Shown piece by piece: positions 8,206 to 17,206 of a DNA stretch of 64,000 nucleotides. The stretch lies in the NCBI GenBank assembly GCA_030068145.1, contig JAPJBO010000870.1:32482-96481 (forward strand). The letters run 5' to 3'. The position numbers and the translations under genes are program-made. Within the stretch, counting starts at the first letter, position 1. Every line of letters starts with the position of its first letter. The stretch comes from Diplonema papillatum. Taxonomy: Eukaryota > Euglenozoa > Diplonemea > Diplonemida > Diplonemidae. The notes below the pieces were generated by a model. The model was not told the origin of the DNA. It was given only the letters and a program-made list of their open reading frames with translations, and searched no databases.

Positions 8206-9177
8206 GTATGGCGTCCCCCACCCTCCAAAAATAGTCGAGGGGCTAGTGGAAGGGGACCCGTGGCCAAGGCAGTCTAGGAGGGGACGTCGGCTGCACTTTT
8301 GCAATGGGCTCACCCCGTTTCCCAATGAAGTTACTTCCCTTGTGGTCTGGGTACCTTTTTCAACATGTCTTCCGGTCCCTTCGGTCGGCAAATGCAACAG
8401 AATCCAAAAATGTGGAAATTCAGGAATAAAGTCAACATTTGGTTTTGGCCTTTTTTATGGTATTTTGGCCACTTTTCAAAGGTGTTCTGGCGTTATTCCG
8501 GTGAAACCCCCATTTTTCTACCTCTCTGGTCAATGTGAGGCGCATGTAACACATGCTCACCCCATTTTCACCACCGGATGCAGTAGTTAGCAGTGCTCGC
8601 GCTAAGAAAAAAGCCGGTCATTTATGACTAAAAAAATCCATCGCTGAAAACTGATCGGTCATTTATGACCGGTCATTTTTGGGGCAAAAAAGACCGGCTG
8701 ACCAGTCATATTTGGGTCAAAAGTGACCAGCAGTGTTGTCGTGCCAGAGCAGCCGGGCAGGCCCTGCCTGCCTCCCACCTGGCTGTGTTTTCTTCCTGGT
8801 GTCACAGTGGTGTACCCAATCACTGCACATGTGCCCTAATTACCGTCCGGAGCCGAAACCCAGCGACGACACTGAGCCGGCTAACATGCTGCAGATCCAG
8901 CTGGCACAACGGCCAGTACTAACGTGTGATGAAGTGGACAACGACCAGCCGCACCTTTTTCCTGGGTCACTTTGATGCTTTGATTCATAGAAAGGGCTGT
9001 GCCAGCTGGTGCTTGACCAATAAATCCAGTGAAAACCTGAACAAAAACTCAACATGGGGAGTGAACCGCCCTGACCAGGGGAAGGAAAACCGCCGAAAAC
9101 ACTGAAGCAGGCCACTTGGTTGGCATGGACCACGCCCAGTAGCCTCCACAAGTTGCGTGGACGGTGCGAGCCTTCAG
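8206..9177. other. Non-coding stretch with GGTCATTTATGACC palindromes
   Basis: Around 8,590-8,740 variants of GGTCATTTATGACC and GACCAGTCA repeat on both strands. Otherwise nothing is recognisable. Confidence 0.4.
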
Positions 9178-9268
9178 CTCAGCCGAGCTCGATGAACTCA
9201 ATGCCAACGTTCACGCACGACATACAGTTGGAGTGTCGACCTCGCACGAGGGCGCTGCACAGCGGCGG
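9178..9268 (+). CDS. Candidate exon overlapping the duplication edge
   Basis: An AG acceptor (GAGCCTTCAG) opens a 91-nt frame (SAELDELNANVHARHTVGVS) that reaches a GTGAAA donor. The first duplication copy begins inside this sequence at base 1. It may follow the coiled-coil exon at 7,697-8,205. Weak support. Confidence 0.25.
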
Positions 9269-12200
9269 GTGAAATTGTCCAGAAATGTCGCGATGTCCAG
9301 AAGGAAAGCCAGCAGCTATCATATAATGATAGCTAACGACTGGAGCAAATATTTTTGTTCGGGGAAGGATCCTGCAGTCAGAAGCAACCCAGCCACCACA
9401 GATAGAGCACAAATGCCTCAGCCAGCCGAAGGATAACCGAATAGCTATCGACGGCATTTTGCACGAACCTTGGTCCAGTTAACCCAGATGGGTCATGCCT
9501 AGAACTCTTTCCTTACGCCATTCTGACGAAGCTGACTCAGCGACTGGGGAGGGGGCTCGCGACTCGGCCGTATCCAGGCTGCAGGTAAGCTCCATTGTGT
9601 ACGTGGCTGCCTGCACTGAAACCCCTGGAAGACGAACACTAGTAAAAAAAGCCACACGCCTGAGATGCTTCGAAATAAAAAACTGCCCAGAGGCAGTTTT
9701 GAAAAATGACTGGGCCACCGGTCTTAAAGCGAACACTGGTAGTTAGAGGTAAAAAAATCCAAAAAATGGGAAAAGTATCTACCCCCCCTACCCCCCCCCT
9801 GTAAAGGCTAAACATACCACTCGCTCTTGCCTCTTGGCCTTCTTCTTCTTCGGTTTTTCTTCTTCTGCGTCGGGGCCTGACGGCTCCGGCGGCGCGGCCG
9901 TGCTCATTTCGAAGGAGGCTAGAGGGGGAGAAAACAATACAACTACAATTTGTGTATGAATCGAAGAGCACTTGCCAATGGACTCGTTCCGCTTTTCTGC
10001 ACCGGCACACTCTTGGATTTGCACATCTGGGGGCCCTTCGTTGCTTTGTTCGTTGTACTTGCGAAGAAGGCGCAAGTAGGTTTTCGCAGTTCTCGAAACC
10101 TTCGAGTCTCCATGTCACCCTCAAGCTTTCAGACTTTTTCCGCTTGGTTGAGTTCCGCTGGAATTCTTCATAGAGTGTTTGCGCAACTGCCTTTTCTGCA
10201 ACAGCCACATCCAGGATCAAATCAGAGATCCCGCTGCTGCCCCAATCCTGCCAGCTCAGCAGATCGTGCCGGCTGAACACCCGCGGGGAAGCTGTGCTCC
10301 GACGTTGGTCTCCGATGTATCGCTACAATTCGCATGGCTGAACAAGATAAAGGAAAGTCTCAGCAGTATTTACCGCAGATGAAATAACGCGGAGATGAGA
10401 GATTGTCACGGAAACGTGAAGCTGTGTGAGCGGTCAGCTCAGAGCTATGGTCGATGGATGAGACTGTACCTCTGCAATTCGGCCCTCAGCAAAGATCTGC
10501 TCAACAACGGGATCGCTCGGGTTCTTGGTTGTATCCAAGCAGCTCCGCTTGCATTGAGCGCAAGTACAGAAGCAGATGTGGAACAGAAGCATATTTGACC
10601 GCGATTGAATGTGCTCGAGCATATCCTCATTCTTCAGCGAGCCTCCGCTATTGTCAAAGGTCTCGGAAAAGAGCATCGCAATGGTTCGAAGCCGACGAAG
10701 AAGCCGACTCGTCAGTTCTGCCGCAGGACTTCTTTCTGGCTCCGACAAACAGCTGGAGTGCTCTGTTGGATCTGTGCCTGCTGTGGTGCGAAGGATCCGA
10801 GCTCGGGTTCGACGTGTCTTTCGATTTGACCGGACGCGGGGCTCCGACTCCTCCTTGCCTGCGATCTTCCGATTAGTCCTTGATTGAATCTTGACGGTCG
10901 TCTTCTGTGTGCGAGCCTCTCGGGTTCTGATCCACGAATACAGGAACTACGCCGCTTGGGACCGCGTTTGCTGCAATCTGCCTGACCGCCTCCACCATGC
11001 AGGGTCAAAACTTTGTGTCTTTTTGAAACACTGCCGCGGGGCCGATGGCCCCCAAAAAAAGAATTGGAAAAAAAAAAAAAAAAAAGAAGGCAATCAGGCG
11101 TTCTTGTAGGCTGGCACATGGCTCGCGACGCCGGGCGAGATGGAGTCCTGCAGGGTGCGCGGTGTGGGCCCGTCGGAGTCCACATGGACAGCAGCCTGGC
11201 GCTGTGGCAGCCGCGGGCCGACACCGGGACTTCGATGGAGCGTTCGCGGAGCGCGGTGAGGCGCGAGGTCGACGTGCAGAAGGTGAGGTTGTGGTGCGTC
11301 TCGTCGTTGCTGGTGTAGCGCGGGCTGAACGCGCCGGACGCGCTGAAGGCAGTGCTCGCCTTGCCCGACGACACGCCGTGCTTGAGGCTGAGGTAGTCCC
11401 TCCGCAGCTCGAGGCCCCCGACGATGATCTCGTCGAGCGACTTCGACACGGGCTCCGTCTGCAGCTCGAGCCGCGTCTCGCGCTCCCTCTCCACCCGCGC
11501 CGCGAACTGCTCGTGCAACTTCCGGTTCGCCACCTTCAGCGACTTGATGCGTTCGACCCCCTTCGCGTGGTCGATGCCGCACAGCCGGAGGCGCTCGTTC
11601 TCGATCGTCTTCTCGGTCAGCATCTTCTGCAGCTGCGCGACGCGGATGGTGAGGTCGATGCCGCCGCCTTCGACTTGGACCGTCACCGGCGCCTCCGCCG
11701 CGTCGCCGCCCGCCGCGACGGCGGCGAAGCTGGCCGAGGAAGACGTCAGTTGCGGCTGCGGGGCGGCCTCCTTCGGCTGCGACGACGTCTCGGCCGCCGT
11801 CCGCAGCGGCGGGGCGGCGCCGGCCGCCGCCGCCTCGGCGGCGAGGGCGTCGATGCGGGCGCGCAGTTCGTCGGCGGCGCGCTGCTGCTCTTCGGCGAGC
11901 TGCCGCGCCTGCTCCAGCTCGCGGCGGAGCCGCTCGATCTCCTTCGCCGCCTTCGCGTTCTCGCGCATCTCCTGCGTCAGCCGCTCCTCGCGGTCGGCAG
12001 CCTGCTCGGCGAGCTGCGCGTAGTCCTTCTGGTTCTTCTGCAGGTTCCGCACCTTCTGCTTCTCCGCGTGCAGCTCCGTCCGCAGGATCTCGAGCTCGTC
12101 CTCCATGTGCGCCCACTCCATCTCCTTCACCCGCGCTCCTGTCGGCGGTGTTGTCGTTTTCGTGTCTCCCCGACGGGGCTTCTTCTTTGCGATCGCCAGT

Positions 12201-13207
12201 AGCTACCTCCTCAGAGAGGAGGTAGCTACTGGCGAAGGAGAGGCACACTTGTAACAGTTCAGAAGGAGGGAACGTTGGCAGTGGTTTAACCTGAACGCGT
12301 GCATCAGGTCAAACACCGCACAAACAAGGAGTTGTGCTTCCGGCGATAATCGCTCGGTCAGTTGACTGTGGAAGCGCACTTTTGATCGTTGTTAGATTCG
12401 GTTGCCTGGATCCACTTCAGGTCGCCAGTTGCCAGAACCTCGGAAGGAAGGATCTGGTAGATCTGGAGTTGAGTGTCGGGAGCGAGCGTCAAGGTTACGT
12501 TTTCTTCTAAATCGTTGGAGCGCTGGGTGGGAGTAGTAGTGGACAGGGCTTACTTCGGGAGGGGAGGATAGGGAAAGCTGGCTTGCATACTCTCCACGTC
12601 CGCTTCGAGCTCGGCAATGCGGTTGTAATTCGAGTTCAGATCGTGACGGACCATCGAGACGCTGAACCTGCGGCAATCATTTGTTTAGGTTCGTGAAAAG
12701 CGCTCAGTTTGGCCTCGTCCAAAAACTGATGGTGCAAAACAAACCTAGAGAGAGAGAGAGAGAGAGACGAGTTAGAGTGCAGGGACCATCTCTCCGAGGA
12801 GTATCCGGTCGCCCCACTACTATCCCGTACTACTACGGCGGGCGCAAGTCGTTGCGCCGTGGGCGCGGAGCGAGCCGTGGCCCTGTCAAAGATGATTGCT
12901 GCACCGATGGTGGCGCAGCCGGGGGCGTTCTGACTGGCGGACGAGACCGCCTGGCAGGCGTGTGTTGACACGTTGTTTCGCGGGCTCTCCTCCTTTTGGC
13001 AATAGCCCGCCCTATGGCGGCGGCTAGCATCTTGACAGAGAATCTCAACTCCCACTGAACATAGGGTACGTCGTGCGGATATTCAGGCACGGCATCGTTC
13101 CAGCTGTTACGGGCGCAAATTGTTTCCAGCTTGCCCAACATCCACTCGGTCTTCCGTCCAGCCGCAAAGCGTGGGCGGTGGGTACAACCCGGCATAGCCG
13201 GCGCACC
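9210..13207. repeat. Direct duplication, second copy
   Basis: Second copy of the block at 1-3,998. It carries the same candidate exons at plus 9,209: 9,503-9,584 (+), 9,818-9,918 (-), 10,119-10,272 (-), 10,600-10,731 (-), 11,094-12,130 (-), and the hairpin at 12,193-12,235. It then runs without a gap into LINE ORF2 at 13,208. Confidence 0.93.
11094..12130 (-). CDS. Coiled-coil protein exon, second copy
   Basis: Same sequence as 1,885-2,921, with both coiled-coil segments and the same alternative C-terminal frame ending at 11,094. No break distinguishes it from the first copy, so either the duplication is very recent or it is an assembly artefact. Confidence 0.45.
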
Positions 13208-16200
13208 AAAACAGCGGAGGGAACAGACCCCCTGCCGCCACTTCCCAGGGAAGGAGGCGACTCCTGAGTCGGCGCAGCACAGGTCGTTGATAGCTCGCAT
13301 AAGGTACCCAATTTGCAGCCCCTTCTCGGCGAAGGTTCTCCCTGGGAGCTTCGAACGCGTAAATGCCTCAAAATCAAGCGCGAGTTCCACGCCTGTCGTC
13401 GGGAGAGGGTTGGAGCTGACCCACGATAGACTCCGCAGCCAGAAGACCAACGTCGCTGCGAAGCGGGTTCCGATGTTGGTCGTAAGCAACTTACGACTGT
13501 CCGTTGCTAAGTGTACGTCGTATTTCGTCGACGCACCTGAGGCGAGTTCCCAAGGGCGTGTTGCCGCAAGGCTCCGCTGCGCCTGCGCCATCTCGATTGA
13601 GATCGTACCGATCAGCCTCTGGATCTTCTCCAGGAGGTCAGGAGGGGTCCCGTAGGGGGGTATCCCTCTAATGCACAAGCACTGGGGCATGTCCCGGACC
13701 ATCGCCTCAGCAATGCAAAACCGGGATCGCAGCTCGTTCCATCTACAACCTGGGCCCGGACATTGCCAGTAGTAATGCCACAGGGTCCCCGTCGCACCGC
13801 TGTCGCAGAACTCGCAGTCGCCGCTCCCCGAACCCCACTTCCTGCGGCACCATTCCCGTGAGTACACCGCTCCCCCAATACATCGACTGATCGCGGAACT
13901 CAATTTGTGGTCCGTCGCGCGGTTCAGCCAAAGCCGATTCATGGCACGTACGTCCACCCCTCCTTCGATTCCGTCAAATCCTTGTCTCTGTGTGGTCAAG
14001 TAACGCCACGCGCGCAGACGCAGGCCCTCACGAAAGAGGTGTGGGGCTTCTTTACCGAGTAGCGACACGGGAGTCCCGTCGAAAGACAGGGACTGGAAGC
14101 TGTGCTGCGTGGCCCGTAGGAATCTTATCTCCCGCAGAAGATTAGCCATAAGACCTACGGGACCCTTGATAGACGAGTCGGCTCCCACGCGAAGGAGAGC
14201 GTCCATCCTCACCCGAAACCTCTCTTTCCCGTATTGTTTCACGAACGTGCGGAATAAGCTGAAACCTGAGGCGCATGCCGGATCACACAGGTGTGCTTTT
14301 GCAACCAGGGAGAGAACCGCAAGAGGGCTCTTCGCCCGGTTAGATCGAGGGATCACGCAAGCGGAGAGTGCCGTTCGGAGCGTTGAGCTGTTGACGAAGC
14401 CACCTGTTGTATTCGTGCAGTAGGCCGCCCCGTAATACGCGGAGGCTGCGATCGTCTGCATTATGCGGAACTTCGTACGATGCATGAGCGGCGCCGCCTC
14501 AAGTCTGGCCGCGGCCTCGACCGTGGCGTTGGCCCTGCGGTTGTCAACGGGTCCCTCTGTGCCCAGGGGGACACCCAAAACCTTCACTATTTTGCTCGAT
14601 CGAATTATTTTGCGACCGATCACGAGGCGAGGAGGCTCTGGGGACGTCGAGAAGGAGACCGACTTGTCCTCGTTGAGGGCAAAGCCTGTCAGGCTGTCGA
14701 ACACCTCTGTGGTTCGAATTCCCTCTTGGAGTAGCCTCGCAAGTTGCGACAGCAGGTACAGATCGTCGGCGAACGACTTCGGACTCACCCGAGCTCGGCT
14801 GACCAAGGCCTTCGAGAGAACAGAGAGGAGCGCGTTGATCAGGACCACTGATATCGGGCAGCCCTGGAGAATTCCGTTGGTGACAGTGAACATCTCGCCG
14901 ACTCCCAAGGGGTACCGGAAGCGACGCCTCAGGTGCTTGTATATGTGGCGTAAGGGTGCCAGCACACGCTCGTGAAGCCCAAGCGCCTCCATCAAGTCGA
15001 GCACCAGGGCCTGAGGGACGCGGTCAAAGCACTTGGCAAAGTCGAGTGCGACCCCGCACAGGGGTGTACCGTTTGTCAGTGATTCCTCTATCGATAGGGC
15101 GATATCCATGACCACGTCGTCGCAGGAGTGGCCGTGCCGGAAACCATGTTGAGACCCGTGAATCCATAGCTCTTGCCAGAGCATGACATCCTGTAGGCGC
15201 ACGCTAGCCCAGAGTCGATACACCACGCTCGAGACAGTAATCGGACGCAGCTTCAGTGGATCACTCCCTTCTCCTTTAGGAATTAAGGTGACCATTGCGT
15301 CCAGGACTCCGTCGGGCCAGAAGCCGGTTTCCTCTACCTCGTTGAGCACCACGACAAAGCTTTCCAGGATTGCATTCGGCAGAGCGGCGATTTCACGCAT
15401 GCGCCAGCCGTCTACACCGCAAGACGTCTGTACGCTCTTCTTTTTCGCCACCTGACGAAGCCGCTCGGCCGTGATCGGATTCAGATTGTGTTGCGTGATA
15501 AAGTCTTTGTACTCCTGGAAGAAAGGGGCAAACTCGGGTTCCCTCTTCTCGGCGTACATGCGGAGCACTGGATCCCAACTCCTCCTCACCAACGCGTCAA
15601 CTTCTGCCAAGTTCGCAGTGAGCCGCCCATCGGCCCCAGTTACAAACGATAATCCGAAAGGCGCGTCTTTCTTCACCCAAGCGAACGATTCCTTCCCCAG
15701 GGGGTCGCGAAGCTCCCGCTGACTCCTCGCGCTCTTCAGGTATCTCGAAGTTAGCGTGCTATGCGCCAGGTCACGACACAGTCCTGAGACGGTAAACGCG
15801 AGGCCTCTTCCGATTTTCGCTGACGGCGGCTCGGGTGGCAGAGCACACTTCCCATCCGTGCGCTGCAACACGAAACTTCGAAAGGAGCGTATTTTCGTCC
15901 ACTGTCCCTCAAGCTGGAAGGGCAAAGGGCCAGGGGAGACGATTGTGCTTTCCCATTTGGCTCTGGCGGCTGCGTACTCCCGTATGCGCCCAAGGAGACA
16001 CCTGGCTCTCTTCAAAGAAGCTGTATCGGCTCCCGCACCTTCAGGGGACGGCCTCGCCGATACTCGCTGAGAGTTCAATTCCCGACGTACGCCACGGCCA
16101 CAGTACCCGGTTAGGTTGCCTTCGATTCCGGATTTGAGGATGAGGTACTCTTCCGCAGCTCGCGAAGTCCGTTGCCAGAGGAAGTTCACCCGGGGGCTAC

Positions 16201-17206
16201 CTTCGAGCCCGGGGGGGCAAGGGTCCCCGAGGCGGTACTTCTCAGAGACGTTCCGGAGGGCATTCGGGTCGTCCAGGCCGCTCAGCCCGGTGCTTGGAAT
16301 TGCCCGGGGGTACCGGAGTACCGGGTTCAGTTGTTGGAATACTGCAAGATTAAAGGTGGCTCGGACCGCCTTGTGCGTAGGGAGGCCGGCTTCGAAAGTC
16401 TCCACGCGACCGAGAGCGGCAGAAGCGACTTCGTTGGTGAGAAGAAGGTCGATGCGTGACGGCTGACCGTGGTAACATGTAAACTCTGCAGGACTTCCCA
16501 GGGCTTCAGCTTGCAGCTCGGCAGAGTCCGACCAGCCGTTGCGCAAGGCGAAACGGAGCGCCGGGGAACCGAGGGGGGTCGTGTTGAAATCGCCGGCGGC
16601 GACAAGGGGCACAGCACCCAAGCGCTGGCGCAATCCCCACAGGGATCCCTCGATCAACCTTTCCCGCTCGGGTTTTTCGGAAATGCCACAGTGACCGTAC
16701 AATGACACCACGTGTACGGCTCCTTTACCTACACCTGTCGCGACACGTACATGCAAGAAGCGGGCCGATTCGTAGGCACGTTGCTCGGCTGCGTCAAAAG
16801 GCTCGACGATACATGCAGGCAAGCCTTTCTTGACGAAAATCGCGACTCCTGCACTACCTCCTGTAACCTGGGATGGGACGCTGTTGCCGCACTTCCGCCC
16901 AACACAGCAGCTGCCGAAGAAGGGTTGCCATACATCAAGGGCGCCGGCTTGTTTCAGGGCCATCCGGATACTTCTCTGCCCGGCACTCGTCAACTTCGTT
17001 TCTTGAACACAGATGATGTCCGCCGCTATGCAGATGAGGAGGTACAGGTTCTTCATCAAGGACGTGACATTTATAGTCACAATTCGAATTGGTGGAGGGC
17101 CAGGGTTGGGTTCGATACCTTGAGTCACGAGAAGCGCGTACGCTACGAGGGCCAGATAGAACTCTCTCGTCGGCTGGGGGGACAAATCGTTGGCGTGGAT
17201 CACCAT
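12833..17206 (-). CDS. LINE ORF2: 2A-like peptide, endonuclease, reverse transcriptase
   Basis: 1,457 codons. Residues 16-29 are hydrophobic (FYLALVAYALLVTQ), and residues 30-37 read GIEPNPGP, the 2A-type core with Gly for the usual Asp. An APE-type endonuclease follows (TINVTSL, CVQETKL, AAGDFNTTP, SRIDLLLTN). The reverse transcriptase shows motif A (GVALDFAKCFDRVP), motif B (GILQGCPIS) and the catalytic FADD near residue 808. A CCHC-like finger (CEFCDSGATGTLWHYYWQC) lies in the C-terminal part. The ATG at 17,204-17,206 overlaps the ORF1 stop as ATGGTGA. The last 125 codons lie in the duplicated block and may not be LINE sequence. It nicks target DNA and reverse-transcribes the element RNA. 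Family assignment is secure; activity is inferred from intact motifs. Confidence 0.92.
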   Translation of the reverse strand: MVIHANDLSPQPTREFYLALVAYALLVTQGIEPNPGPPPIRIVTINVTSLMKNLYLLICIAADIICVQETKLTSAGQRSIRMALKQAGALDVWQPFFGSCCVGRKCGNSVPSQVTGGSAGVAIFVKKGLPACIVEPFDAAEQRAYESARFLHVRVATGVGKGAVHVVSLYGHCGISEKPERERLIEGSLWGLRQRLGAVPLVAAGDFNTTPLGSPALRFALRNGWSDSAELQAEALGSPAEFTCYHGQPSRIDLLLTNEVASAALGRVETFEAGLPTHKAVRATFNLAVFQQLNPVLRYPRAIPSTGLSGLDDPNALRNVSEKYRLGDPCPPGLEGSPRVNFLWQRTSRAAEEYLILKSGIEGNLTGYCGRGVRRELNSQRVSARPSPEGAGADTASLKRARCLLGRIREYAAARAKWESTIVSPGPLPFQLEGQWTKIRSFRSFVLQRTDGKCALPPEPPSAKIGRGLAFTVSGLCRDLAHSTLTSRYLKSARSQRELRDPLGKESFAWVKKDAPFGLSFVTGADGRLTANLAEVDALVRRSWDPVLRMYAEKREPEFAPFFQEYKDFITQHNLNPITAERLRQVAKKKSVQTSCGVDGWRMREIAALPNAILESFVVVLNEVEETGFWPDGVLDAMVTLIPKGEGSDPLKLRPITVSSVVYRLWASVRLQDVMLWQELWIHGSQHGFRHGHSCDDVVMDIALSIEESLTNGTPLCGVALDFAKCFDRVPQALVLDLMEALGLHERVLAPLRHIYKHLRRRFRYPLGVGEMFTVTNGILQGCPISVVLINALLSVLSKALVSRARVSPKSFADDLYLLSQLARLLQEGIRTTEVFDSLTGFALNEDKSVSFSTSPEPPRLVIGRKIIRSSKIVKVLGVPLGTEGPVDNRRANATVEAAARLEAAPLMHRTKFRIMQTIAASAYYGAAYCTNTTGGFVNSSTLRTALSACVIPRSNRAKSPLAVLSLVAKAHLCDPACASGFSLFRTFVKQYGKERFRVRMDALLRVGADSSIKGPVGLMANLLREIRFLRATQHSFQSLSFDGTPVSLLGKEAPHLFREGLRLRAWRYLTTQRQGFDGIEGGVDVRAMNRLWLNRATDHKLSSAISRCIGGAVYSREWCRRKWGSGSGDCEFCDSGATGTLWHYYWQCPGPGCRWNELRSRFCIAEAMVRDMPQCLCIRGIPPYGTPPDLLEKIQRLIGTISIEMAQAQRSLAATRPWELASGASTKYDVHLATDSRKLLTTNIGTRFAATLVFWLRSLSWVSSNPLPTTGVELALDFEAFTRSKLPGRTFAEKGLQIGYLMRAINDLCCADSGVASFPGKWRQGVCSLRCFGAPAMPGCTHRPRFAAGRKTEWMLGKLETICARNSWNDAVPEYPHDVPYVQWELRFSVKMLAAAIGRAIAKRRRARETTCQHTPARRSRPPVRTPPAAPPSVQQSSLTGPRLAPRPRRNDLRPP

